Below are positions 1-7,153 of a stretch of 53,161 bases of DNA, piece after piece. Position numbers and translations under genes: made by a program. The notes under the pieces are model-generated. The model searched no databases. It was not told where the DNA came from and saw only the letters and a program-made list of their open reading frames with translations. Origin of the DNA: Saprospira grandis (GTDB lineage: Bacteria; Bacteroidota; Bacteroidia; Chitinophagales; Saprospiraceae); assembly GCF_027594745.1 (NCBI RefSeq), contig NZ_CP110855.1, forward strand, positions 1 through 53,161. The letters run 5' to 3'. Position 1 is the first letter of the stretch. The number at the start of each line of letters is the position of its first letter.

Positions 1-134
1 GACTCAAAAAAGGCGAAGTGGAGATGATGGTCAATTATGCTCTAGAACCAGAAGAGGTAGCCGAGGGACTGATTCTCAGCTGCCAAGCTTACCCCAAATC
101 AGAAGAAATCATGCTCGATTTTGACGATATTTAA
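1..134 (+). CDS. paaE: PaaE reductase, C-terminal end (continues from 52225-53161 if circular)
   Basis: Frame starts at base 3 and runs 44 codons to TAA at 132-134. The peptide begins LKKGEVEMMVNYALEPEE and contains LILSCQAYP, the end of the plant-type [2Fe-2S] ferredoxin domain of phenylacetyl-CoA epoxidase reductase, including the fourth cluster cysteine. The other three cysteines lie at the extreme 3' end of the window. Fusing base 53161 to base 1 gives the codon CGA (Arg) and an uninterrupted 356-residue protein with 29 residues between the third and fourth cysteine, as the family requires. The gene is therefore not truncated in nature; the molecule was opened inside it. It precedes paaA with 91 bp between them, which contains a TetR-type operator. 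Confidence 0.93.
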   Translation, partial: LKKGEVEMMVNYALEPEEVAEGLILSCQAYPKSEEIMLDFDDI

Positions 135-141
135 CTAAGCG

Positions 142-159
142 TACGAACAAGCGTTCGTA
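142..159. promoter_or_regulatory. TetR-type operator upstream of paaA
   Basis: Perfect 7-bp inverted repeat TACGAAC-AAGC-GTTCGTA between the paaE stop and the paaA start. The core ACGAAC-N4-GTTCGT recurs at 49889-49904, directly downstream of the TetR gene and upstream of the E1 gene. I saw no third copy. Inference: binding site of the TetR protein encoded at 49253-49849. Confidence 0.7.
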
Positions 160-225
160 TTTTTCCTTATATTAAAGAATCGAGCCTTAAGTCTATTTTG
201 ACTAAGATGATAAAATAGAATACTT

Positions 226-1188
226 ATGACTAAGTCAATCAATATCGCAAAATTAGAAGAGCGTTTTCAAGCTAAGGTAGATGCCGAGCAGAAAATCGAG
301 CCTAAAGATTGGATGCCAGAGGCTTACCGCAAAACGCTAATTCGCCAGATTTCTCAGCATGCGCACTCTGAAGTAGTGGGGATGCTGCCCGAAGGAAACT
401 GGATTTTGAGAGCGCCCAGCCTCCGCCGCAAAGTGGCCCTTCTGGCCAAGGTGCAAGATGAAGCTGGCCATGGTCTTTACCTGTATAGCGCTGCCGAAAC
501 CTTGGGCATCGATAGAGAGGAGCTCTATGAGCAGTTGCTTTCGGGCAAGGCCAAATATTCCAGCATCTTTAATTACCCCACCCAAACTTGGGCCGATATC
601 GGAACGGTGGGCTGGTTGGTTGATGGTGCAGCCATTATGAATCAAGTGATGCTCACCCGCACCTCTTATGGTCCTTATGCCCGCGCTATGGTGCGCATTT
701 GTAAGGAAGAGAGTTTCCATCAGCGCCAAGGCTACGAAATCCTTTTGGCCCTTAGTCAGGGGACCGAAGAGCAGCGCCAAATGCTACAAGATGCGGTAAA
801 TCGCTGGTGGTGGCCATCTTTGATGATGTTTGGACCCAGTGATGCCGCTTCTACGCATTCGGCCCAATCTATGGCCTGGAAAATCAAGCGAAAATCAAAT
901 GATCAACTCCGCCAAGAGTTTGTCGATGCAACGGTCCGCCAAGCCGAATATTTGGGCGTGACTTTGCCCGATCCAGACCTCAAATGGAATGAAGAAAGAG
1001 GCCATTACGATTTTGGCGAAATCAATTGGGATGAATTCTGGGCCGTGGTTAAAGGCAAAGGACGTTGCAATAAAAACCGCCTGAAAACAAGACGCAAAGC
1101 GCATGAAAATGGCGCCTGGGTCAGAGAAGCCGCTATGGCTCATGCCGAGAAGCGAGCCGCCCGCCAAAAGGAAGAGGGCATCGCCTAA
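226..1188 (+). CDS. paaA: Phenylacetyl-CoA epoxidase, catalytic subunit PaaA
   Basis: Catalytic diiron subunit of the multicomponent 1,2-phenylacetyl-CoA epoxidase, which converts phenylacetyl-CoA to ring-1,2-epoxyphenylacetyl-CoA with O2 and electrons from PaaE. The 320 residues match the family length. The ferritin-like four-helix bundle shows two carboxylate-histidine motifs expected to bind iron: DEAGH (78-82) and EESFH (161-165). The C-terminus is basic. ATG at 226 is preceded by an AT-rich leader without a Shine-Dalgarno sequence, as is usual in Bacteroidota. It is the first gene after the operator at 142-159 and is followed by paaB, paaC and paaD. Cytoplasmic. Identity is very secure. 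Confidence 0.97.
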   Translation: MTKSINIAKLEERFQAKVDAEQKIEPKDWMPEAYRKTLIRQISQHAHSEVVGMLPEGNWILRAPSLRRKVALLAKVQDEAGHGLYLYSAAETLGIDREELYEQLLSGKAKYSSIFNYPTQTWADIGTVGWLVDGAAIMNQVMLTRTSYGPYARAMVRICKEESFHQRQGYEILLALSQGTEEQRQMLQDAVNRWWWPSLMMFGPSDAASTHSAQSMAWKIKRKSNDQLRQEFVDATVRQAEYLGVTLPDPDLKWNEERGHYDFGEINWDEFWAVVKGKGRCNKNRLKTRRKAHENGAWVREAAMAHAEKRAARQKEEGIA

Positions 1189-1197
1189 AACGGAATT

Positions 1198-1326
1198 GGC
1201 CTAGCGATGTGAAAGGGTGGCGCAAAGCGCCAGACCAAAGCCGCCTTTGGCGGCTGCAGGGCCGAGCAGACCTGCGAGCCCTGTAACGTAGCGCCGCAAG
1301 GCGAAGCCGCAGCGGAGGCCCCAAAA
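1198..1326 (-). repeat. GC-rich modular repeat, copy 1
   Basis: Reverse-oriented copy: begins GGCCTAGCGATGTG and ends GGCCCCAAAA. It fills the paaA-paaB gap and ends 19 bp before the paaB ATG. The central block GCCGAGCAGACCTGCGAGC is intact, and one variable hairpin reads GCCGCC-TTT-GGCGGC. Confidence 0.85.
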
Positions 1327-1344
1327 CATTAAAAATAACAAGCA

Positions 1345-1629
1345 ATGGATAAGAAATCATGGCCTCTATGGGAGGTGTTTATCAGAAGTAAATCGGGTTT
1401 GCAGCACAAACATGTGGGCAGCCTGCATGCCGTAGATGCACAAATGGCCCTAGAAAATGCCAGAGATGTATACACGCGCAGAAGTGAAGGTTTAAGCATT
1501 TGGGTGATCCCCTCTAGCCAAATTGTGGCCTCTGAACCCGAAGACGAATATATCTTCGAGGCGGCTAAATCTAAGGTGTATCGCCACCCCACTTTCTATG
1601 ATATTCCCGATGAAGTGGGCCATATGTAG
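1345..1629 (+). CDS. paaB: Phenylacetyl-CoA epoxidase subunit PaaB
   Basis: Small subunit of the epoxidase, needed for activity of the PaaABCE complex. The 94-residue length matches the family (about 95), and the start shows the characteristic WPLWEVFIRSKSG segment, followed by a HVGSLHA segment and a C-terminal YRHPTFYDIPDEVGHM tail. The ATG at 1345 follows the end of a GC-rich repeat whose terminal CCCCAAAACAT leads directly into the short leader. paaC follows 33 bp after the stop. Confidence 0.96.
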   Translation: MDKKSWPLWEVFIRSKSGLQHKHVGSLHAVDAQMALENARDVYTRRSEGLSIWVIPSSQIVASEPEDEYIFEAAKSKVYRHPTFYDIPDEVGHM

Positions 1630-1662
1630 CCCTATTTGCTCAGACCAAAAAAACTGAATCTT

Positions 1663-2421
1663 ATGGATCAAGCTGCCGCCTTACTGGACTATGTCCTCCG
1701 ATTGGCAGATACCAATCTCGTTTTGGGCCAACGCCTGGCAGAATGCTGCGGACATGCCCCAGAACTAGAGTTAGATATTGCATTAACCAATATTTCTTTG
1801 GACCTAATGGGCCAAGCCAGATCACTTTATCAATATGCCGCCGAGCTGAAGGGCGAGGGCTGCACAGAAGATGATTTGGCCTATTTGCGGACCGAAAGAG
1901 AGTTTCGCAACCCCCTTCTAGTAGAGTACCCCAATGAGGATTTTGCCTATACCATTTTGCGCCAATTTCTCTTCGATGCCTATAATCAACTCTTTTATCA
2001 GGCCCTACAAAATAGTAGCGATGCTCGCCTAGCAGAAATTGCCCGCAAGTCGATAAAAGAAATTCGCTACCATCTTCGCTTTAGCGCCGAATGGTGCATC
2101 CGCCTAGGCGATGGCACCGAATTGAGCCGCCAAAAAATGCAAACGGCCCTAGATGACCTTTGGGATTATACCGCCGAGCTTTGCACGCCCAATGCTACCG
2201 ATCAGACGCTTTTGTCTAGCGGCATTGCCGTAGATCTCGAACAGCTTAAAGCGCCTTATTTTGAACGAGTAGAAGAAATTTTGACCAAAGCTACCCTCGA
2301 AAAACCCAATTATGAACCCTTCCAACAAGGAGGAAAAGAGGGCAGCCATACCGAATTTTTAGGCCACCTTTTGGCCGAATTGCAGGTGCTTCAAAGAACC
2401 TATCCAGGAGCAGAATGGTAA
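1663..2421 (+). CDS. paaC: Phenylacetyl-CoA epoxidase structural subunit PaaC
   Basis: Non-catalytic ferritin-like partner of PaaA in the epoxidase. It starts MDQAAALLDYVLRLADT, contains the QARSLYQYAAEL helix and RYHLRFSAEWCIRLGDGT, and is 252 residues long, close to the E. coli protein (248). An in-frame TTG at 1636 would add nine residues (LRPKKLNL...) that the family does not have, so I chose ATG 1663. A GC-rich repeat starts immediately after the stop codon, separating it from paaD. Confidence 0.95.
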   Translation: MDQAAALLDYVLRLADTNLVLGQRLAECCGHAPELELDIALTNISLDLMGQARSLYQYAAELKGEGCTEDDLAYLRTEREFRNPLLVEYPNEDFAYTILRQFLFDAYNQLFYQALQNSSDARLAEIARKSIKEIRYHLRFSAEWCIRLGDGTELSRQKMQTALDDLWDYTAELCTPNATDQTLLSSGIAVDLEQLKAPYFERVEEILTKATLEKPNYEPFQQGGKEGSHTEFLGHLLAELQVLQRTYPGAEW

Positions 2422-2424
2422 TGT

Positions 2425-2545
2425 TTTGGGGCCTCCCGCCTTCGGCGGGCGCTACGTTTCGGGGCTCGCAGGTTTGCTCGGCCCTGCAGCCGCCAGAGGC
2501 GGCTTTGGTCTGGCGCTTTGCGCCACCCCTTCACATCGCTAGGCC
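2425..2545 (+). repeat. GC-rich modular repeat, copy 2
   Basis: Forward-oriented copy (TTTTGGGGCCTCC ... CATCGCTAGGCC) in the paaC-paaD gap, starting 3 bp after the paaC stop. Variable hairpins: CCCGCC-TTC-GGCGGG and GGCGC-TTT-GCGCC. An AT-rich element follows 17 bp later. Confidence 0.85.
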
Positions 2546-2562
2546 AGGCCCGCGCTTGGCCT

Positions 2563-2630
2563 ATTAAAGAAATAAAGATTCCGTTATTTCTTTAATCCGT
2601 TAATTCTTTATTTAAAGAAATCTTTATCCC
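2563..2630. repeat. AT-rich palindromic repeat, copy 1
   Basis: Block of nested words TTAAAGAAAT, AAAGATTCCGTTATTTC and TAATTCTTTATTT, ending 4 bp before the paaD ATG. It therefore forms the whole paaD leader. Confidence 0.8.
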
Positions 2631-2633
2631 ATT

Positions 2634-3125
2634 ATGGCGGTACAAATCGCAGAAGTAGAAGGCTATTTGGCCCAGGTCAAAGATCCCGAAATTCCGGTCC
2701 TATCGGTTTTGGATATGGGGGTGGTTCGGGCCATTCGCCCCTTTGAAGAAGAGGGTGTAGAAATCGACTTGACGCCTACTTATTCGGGCTGTCCAGCTAT
2801 GAGTACGATTTCCTTTGATATTGTAGCAGAACTAGAGGCCCAGGGTATTCATCCCGTGAAAATCAATATGGTGCTTAGTCCAGCTTGGACCACCGACTGG
2901 CTCACAGAAGAGGGCCGAAAAAAACTGCGGGCCTATGGCATTGCTCCTCCCGAGGGGCAGGCGGGCCGCATCGATGCACTTTTTGGAGAGGCGCCACAAC
3001 CCGCCTGCCCCCGTTGCGATTCTAGAAATACCAAGCAGTTGAGCCAATTTGGTTCTACGGCTTGCAAGGCCTTGTATCAATGCCAAGATTGCAAAGAGCC
3101 TTTTGACTACTTTAAATGTCATTAA
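2634..3125 (+). CDS. paaD: PaaD, iron-sulfur assembly-type maturation protein
   Basis: 163 residues. The N-terminal half (about 1-105) is an MIP18/DUF59-type domain with the conserved PTYSGCPAM segment. The C-terminus has a CPRC ... CQDC zinc-ribbon-like pair (about residues 125-152). PaaD is required in vivo for phenylacetate ring epoxidation, probably for Fe-S cluster assembly or stability in the PaaABCE complex; the exact role is not settled. The length matches E. coli PaaD (165). paaG follows after 9 bp, so the two are probably co-transcribed. Confidence 0.95.
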   Translation: MAVQIAEVEGYLAQVKDPEIPVLSVLDMGVVRAIRPFEEEGVEIDLTPTYSGCPAMSTISFDIVAELEAQGIHPVKINMVLSPAWTTDWLTEEGRKKLRAYGIAPPEGQAGRIDALFGEAPQPACPRCDSRNTKQLSQFGSTACKALYQCQDCKEPFDYFKCH

Positions 3126-3134
3126 AAAGCAAAT

Positions 3135-3911
3135 ATGTCTGACTTACTACTGAAAAAACAAGAAGGGGCCATTTTAGAGCTGTCGCTCAATCGGCCCAAA
3201 CAATATAATAGTTTCAATCGCCCGATGGCTTTGGCCCTTATTGCTGCTTTGGAAGAGGCTGCTGCGGACCAAACTGTTCGGGTGATTGTGTTAACGGCCC
3301 AAGGCAAAGGCTTTTGCGCCGGCCAAGACCTCAATGAAGTGACCGACCCCAATAATGGGATTAACTTTGAGGCCATTTTAGAAGAGCACTACAACCCCAT
3401 TATTCGCCTAATTCGCCAGACCGAAAAGCCCATTATTGCCGCCTTGCAAGGAGTGGCTGCTGGCGCTGGGGCCAATATCGCCTTGGCTTGTGATTTTGTA
3501 GTTTGTAGCGAAAAGGCCAGCTTTACTCAAGCCTTTAGCAAAATTGGCTTGGTGCCCGATAGCGGCGGAAGCTATATTTTGCCCCGTTTGGTGGGCTGGC
3601 AAAGAGCCAACGCTATGCTCATGCTCAGCGAGAAGTTTACTGCTCAAGAAGCCCTAGAGCTAGGCATGATTTATAAAGTAGTGGCCGCCGAAGAACTAAG
3701 CTCTACCACTCAACAATTGGCAGAGCGCTTGGCCAATATGCCTGGCCAAGCTTTGGGTTGGACCAAACGCCTGCTCAATGCCTCTATTACTAATACCTTA
3801 GAAGAACAGCTCGATTTAGAATCAGACTTGCAAATTAAAGCAGGCTATTCGGCTGACTTTAAGGAAGGGGTGGCCGCCTTTTTAGAAAAACGCACCCCAA
3901 AATTTAATTAA
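3135..3911 (+). CDS. paaG: 1,2-epoxyphenylacetyl-CoA isomerase PaaG
   Basis: Crotonase-fold enzyme that isomerises the ring epoxide to the seven-membered oxepin-CoA. 258 residues. The FCAGQDL oxyanion-hole segment is at 60-66. The second segment, GLVPDSGGSYILPR, carries aspartate 142, the residue typical of PaaG. The first crotonase glutamate position (GAGANIALACD) is not acidic, which also fits PaaG rather than a simple hydratase. The gene sits 9 bp after paaD and 19 bp before paaH. Confidence 0.92.
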   Translation: MSDLLLKKQEGAILELSLNRPKQYNSFNRPMALALIAALEEAAADQTVRVIVLTAQGKGFCAGQDLNEVTDPNNGINFEAILEEHYNPIIRLIRQTEKPIIAALQGVAAGAGANIALACDFVVCSEKASFTQAFSKIGLVPDSGGSYILPRLVGWQRANAMLMLSEKFTAQEALELGMIYKVVAAEELSSTTQQLAERLANMPGQALGWTKRLLNASITNTLEEQLDLESDLQIKAGYSADFKEGVAAFLEKRTPKFN

Positions 3912-3930
3912 GACAAATAAAGTGATTTCC

Positions 3931-5088
3931 ATGAAAGTTGCTGTTATCGGAGCAGGTTCTATGGGCAGCGGCATTGCTCAAATTGCCGCCACTCAAGGCC
4001 ATTCTGTATACTTATATGACAAGTTTCCGCAGGCGCTAGAAAAGGCTCTCGGAAAGCTAAAGAAAATTCTCCATCGCCTAGTTGAAAAAGGGCGTTTGGG
4101 CCAAGAAGAGGCCGAGGCCATTTATGGCCGAATTGAGCCCATTTCTGAACTTGAAAAATTGGCCGATTCGGGCCTAGTGATTGAGGCCATTGTTGAAAAT
4201 CTGGAGATTAAGAAGGCCGTTTTTCAAGAGCTAGAAAGCCTGTTGGCCAAGGATTGTATTTTGGCTTCTAACACCTCTTCGCTTTCTATTGCTTCTATTG
4301 CGGCAGCTTGTCAGTATCCAGAGCGCGTATTGGGCATCCATTTTTTCAATCCAGCTCCCTTAATGAAGCTGGTCGAAATTATTCCAGCGGTCCAAACCGC
4401 CGATGCAGTGACCCAAAAGGCCAAAGCAATTATTGATGGCTGGGGCAAACTGACCGTATTGGCCAAGGATACCCCTGGCTTTATTGTCAATCGGGTGGCC
4501 CGCCCATTTTATGGCGAAGCCCTTCGCATTTTAGAAGAGGGCATTGCTGATGTGGCCACCATTGATTGGGCCATGAAGGAGTTGGGAGGCTTTAGAATGG
4601 GGCCTTTTACCCTTATGGATTATATCGGGAATGATATCAATTATACCGTGACCGAAACCGTTTTTAAAGCCTTTTATTACGATCCTCGCTATAAGCCCGC
4701 TTTTACGCAAAAGCGCTTGGCTGAGGCTGGATTTTTGGGCCGAAAAACGGGCCGTGGCTATTATGATTATGCAGAAGGCGCAACGGCCCCCGCTCCACAA
4801 AAAGAGGAGCTTTTGGGCCAACAGATTTTGCATCGCATTCTGGTCATGTTAATCAATGAAGCAGCCGATGCCCTCTTTTGGCAGGTCGCTAGCGCCAAGG
4901 ATATTGATTTGGCCATGACCAAAGGCGTTAATTACCCCAAAGGATTATTGGCTTGGGCCAATGAATTGGGCGCAGCTCATTGTGTAGAGCAACTCGATGC
5001 CCTTTATGATACTTACCGAGAAGATCGTTATCGCTGTTCGCCTTTGTTGAGAAGAATGGCCCAAGAAAATACCTCTTTCGATGTCTAA
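3931..5088 (+). CDS. paaH: 3-hydroxyacyl-CoA dehydrogenase PaaH (3-hydroxyadipyl-CoA)
   Basis: NAD-dependent oxidation of 3-hydroxyadipyl-CoA to 3-oxoadipyl-CoA. The Rossmann motif VIGAGSMGSG is at residues 5-14, with the HCDH signature region GIHFFNPAPLMKLVEII and a C-terminal 3HCDH domain (DTPGFIVNRVARPFYGEALR onward). 385 residues: a second partial dimerisation domain follows at the C-terminus, shorter than the roughly 475-residue E. coli form. An in-frame GTG at 3922 exists, but the Rossmann strand should begin near MKVAVIG, so ATG 3931 is preferred. Its last 8 bases overlap the start of paaI (ATGTCTAA), indicating translational coupling. Confidence 0.93.
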   Translation: MKVAVIGAGSMGSGIAQIAATQGHSVYLYDKFPQALEKALGKLKKILHRLVEKGRLGQEEAEAIYGRIEPISELEKLADSGLVIEAIVENLEIKKAVFQELESLLAKDCILASNTSSLSIASIAAACQYPERVLGIHFFNPAPLMKLVEIIPAVQTADAVTQKAKAIIDGWGKLTVLAKDTPGFIVNRVARPFYGEALRILEEGIADVATIDWAMKELGGFRMGPFTLMDYIGNDINYTVTETVFKAFYYDPRYKPAFTQKRLAEAGFLGRKTGRGYYDYAEGATAPAPQKEELLGQQILHRILVMLINEAADALFWQVASAKDIDLAMTKGVNYPKGLLAWANELGAAHCVEQLDALYDTYREDRYRCSPLLRRMAQENTSFDV

Positions 5089-5515
5089 AGAAAAAGCAGA
5101 ATGGATCGTGGGCGAACAGATGTTGGCCAAAGATGCCTTTAGCCAATGGCTAGGCATTCAGGTGGAGGAAATTCGCCCGGGATTTGCCGAGCTAAGCATG
5201 CGGGTTCGTCCCGAAATGACAAATGGTTTTGGCATTGCGCATGGTGGCATTTGCTATTCTTTGGCCGATACGGCCTTGGCTTTTGCAGCTAATGCACATG
5301 GTCCAAAAAGTCGCTCAATCAATACCTCTATTGTGCATACTTTGGCGGTAGCTGAGGGCGAAAAATTATTAGCGAGGGCCGAAGAAGAATATTTGCATCC
5401 CAAATTGGCCCATTATAAGGTCTATGTTTACAACGGAAAAGGCGAACAAGTGGCCATTTTCCAAGGCTCGGTTTACCGCTCTTCTAAAAGCTGGACCCCA
5501 GAGGAGCTGGCCTAG
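5081..5515 (+). CDS. paaI: Hotdog-fold acyl-CoA thioesterase PaaI
   Basis: 144-residue hotdog thioesterase thought to release CoA from phenylacetyl-CoA or hydroxylated dead-end CoA esters so that the CoA pool is not trapped. The signature NGFGIAHGGICYSLAD contains the HGG and LAD segments of the PaaI active site. The start overlaps the paaH stop by 8 bases. The stop TAG lies inside the GGCCTAG that opens the next GC-rich repeat, so the element supplies the end of this gene. Confidence 0.94.
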   Translation: MSKEKAEWIVGEQMLAKDAFSQWLGIQVEEIRPGFAELSMRVRPEMTNGFGIAHGGICYSLADTALAFAANAHGPKSRSINTSIVHTLAVAEGEKLLARAEEEYLHPKLAHYKVYVYNGKGEQVAIFQGSVYRSSKSWTPEELA

Positions 5516-5643
5516 CCGAGGCAGGCTTAGGGATGGATAGCAGTGGCCGTTAGGCCAGACCGAAGCGCTTTAGCGCTGAAGGGCCGAGCGAGCAGCGAGC
5601 TGCGACACAGCCCGACCCGCCTGAAAGGCGGGGAAGCCCCCTA
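5509..5643 (-). repeat. GC-rich modular repeat, copy 3 (B variant)
   Basis: Reverse-oriented copy. It opens with GGCCTAG, which includes the paaI stop codon, and has the B-type end (ACAGCCCGACCCGCC ... GGCGGGGAAGCCCC). Variable stems include AGCGC-TTT-AGCGCT and CCCGCC-TGAAA-GGCGGG. Confidence 0.8.
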
Positions 5644-5682
5644 TTTTAAATGCGTTCTAAGAGAACAACAAGCAACAACAAT

Positions 5683-6900
5683 ATGTCTAAAGCAAGTTTT
5701 TTGGTGGATGGTGTACGCACGGCCATCGGTAATTTTGGCGGGACTTTATCGCCCGTTCGGACCGATGATTTGGCGGCCCATGTGATTAAGGAATTGGTGG
5801 CCCGCCATCCCAATATTCCGCAAGATAGTTATGATGATGTGATTTTGGGCTGCGCCAATCAGGCGGGAGAAGACAACCGAAATGTGGCCCGTATGGCGCT
5901 TTTGTTGGCTGGTTTGCCTTATTCGGTGCCTGGCGAAACGGTGAATCGACTTTGTGCTTCGGGCATGTCGGCCGCTATTCATGCGCACCGAGCCATTATG
6001 GCGGGCGATGGGGATCTGTTTTTGGCTGGCGGTGTGGAGCATATGACCCGCGGTCCTTGGGTCATTTCTAAGGTCTCTAAACCTTTTGGCCGAGATGCGC
6101 AGATGCATGATTCTAGCTTCGGTTGGCGCTTTGTGAACCCCAAAATGAAGGAAATTTATGGGGTGGATGGCATGGGCGTAACTGCGGAAAATTTGGTGGA
6201 TTTGCACCAGATTTCAAGAGCCGATCAAGATCTTTTTGCCTATCGCTCTCAAATGAAGGCGGCCGCCGCTCGAGAAAAAGGCATTTTAGCCGAAGAAATT
6301 GTGCCGATTGCCATCAAGCGGCGCAAGCAAGAGGACCTTATTTTTGATCAAGATGAGTTCATCAAACCCAATTCTAGTCTAGAAGTTTTGGGCAAGTTGC
6401 GGGCGGCTTTTCGCAAGGAAGGCGGTAGCGTGACGGCGGGCAATTCTTCTGGCCTCAACGATGGTGCAGCGGTCAATCTTATCGCTTCTGCCGAGGCTGT
6501 GGAGCGCTACCAATTGCAGCCTTTGGCCCAAATTATTAGCTCGGCTGTGGTGGGCGTAGAGCCTCGAATTATGGGGATAGGTCCCGTAGAAGCTAGCCGA
6601 AAAGCCTTGGCCAAAGCTGGACTCCGCCTCGATCAAATGGATGTGATTGAGCTCAATGAGGCCTTTGCTGCCCAAAGTTTGGCTTGCACTCGCAGCCTCG
6701 GTCTAGCCGATGACGATCCTCGCATCAATCCCAATGGCGGCGCAATTGCCATTGGCCACCCCTTGGGGGTAACGGGTGCCCGAATTTTGTTGGCGGCCGC
6801 TAGAGAGTTGCAGCGCAAAGGCGGAAAATACGCCTTGGTGACGATGTGTATTGGCGTGGGCCAAGGCTATGCAACTATCATCAAAAATGTAAATGTCTAA
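5683..6900 (+). CDS. paaJ: 3-oxoadipyl-CoA/3-oxo-5,6-dehydrosuberyl-CoA thiolase PaaJ
   Basis: Thiolase acting twice in the phenylacetate route, cleaving 3-oxo-5,6-dehydrosuberyl-CoA and 3-oxoadipyl-CoA. 405 residues from ATG 5683. An ATG at 5650 would add 11 residues of low-complexity leader and is less likely. Catalytic residues are visible: Cys91 in NRLCASGMSAA, His359 in IAIGHPLGVTGAR and Cys389 in CIGVGQG; NEAFAAQ is also present. Length is near E. coli PaaJ (401). It is flanked by GC-rich repeats on both sides, so it may be transcribed separately or read through. Confidence 0.94.
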   Translation: MSKASFLVDGVRTAIGNFGGTLSPVRTDDLAAHVIKELVARHPNIPQDSYDDVILGCANQAGEDNRNVARMALLLAGLPYSVPGETVNRLCASGMSAAIHAHRAIMAGDGDLFLAGGVEHMTRGPWVISKVSKPFGRDAQMHDSSFGWRFVNPKMKEIYGVDGMGVTAENLVDLHQISRADQDLFAYRSQMKAAAAREKGILAEEIVPIAIKRRKQEDLIFDQDEFIKPNSSLEVLGKLRAAFRKEGGSVTAGNSSGLNDGAAVNLIASAEAVERYQLQPLAQIISSAVVGVEPRIMGIGPVEASRKALAKAGLRLDQMDVIELNEAFAAQSLACTRSLGLADDDPRINPNGGAIAIGHPLGVTGARILLAAARELQRKGGKYALVTMCIGVGQGYATIIKNVNV

Positions 6901-6904
6901 ATAG

Positions 6905-7024
6905 TTTTGGGGCCTCCTGCCTACGGCAGGCGCTACGTTTCGCAGCTCGCAGGTCTGCTCGGCCCTTCGCCAGCTTCGCTGGCTCGGTCTGGCCCTGCGG
7001 GCCACTGCTGCACATCGCTAGGCC
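6905..7024 (+). repeat. GC-rich modular repeat, copy 4
   Basis: Forward A-type copy starting 4 bp after the paaJ stop. Variable hairpins: CTGCC-TAC-GGCAG, GCCAGC-TTC-GCTGGC and GGCCC-TGC-GGGCC. These differ in sequence from copy 2 but are still paired. Confidence 0.87.
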
Positions 7025-7088
7025 AAATAACAGTCTTGCGCTTTGGCCCTAAAATTCACAACTAGCTGATAAGTAGCTTTTTGGACCA

Positions 7089-7152
7089 ATAAAGATTTCT
7101 TTAATTAAAGAAATAAAGAATTAACGGATTAAAGATTTAAAGAAATAAAGAA
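7089..7152. repeat. AT-rich palindromic repeat, copy 2
   Basis: Words AAAGATTTCTTTAATTAAAG, AAATAAAGAATTAACGG and ATTAAAGATTTAAAGAAAT. It ends one base before the paaZ ATG, so it forms the paaZ leader, as copy 1 does for paaD. Confidence 0.8.
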
Positions 7153-7153
7153 G

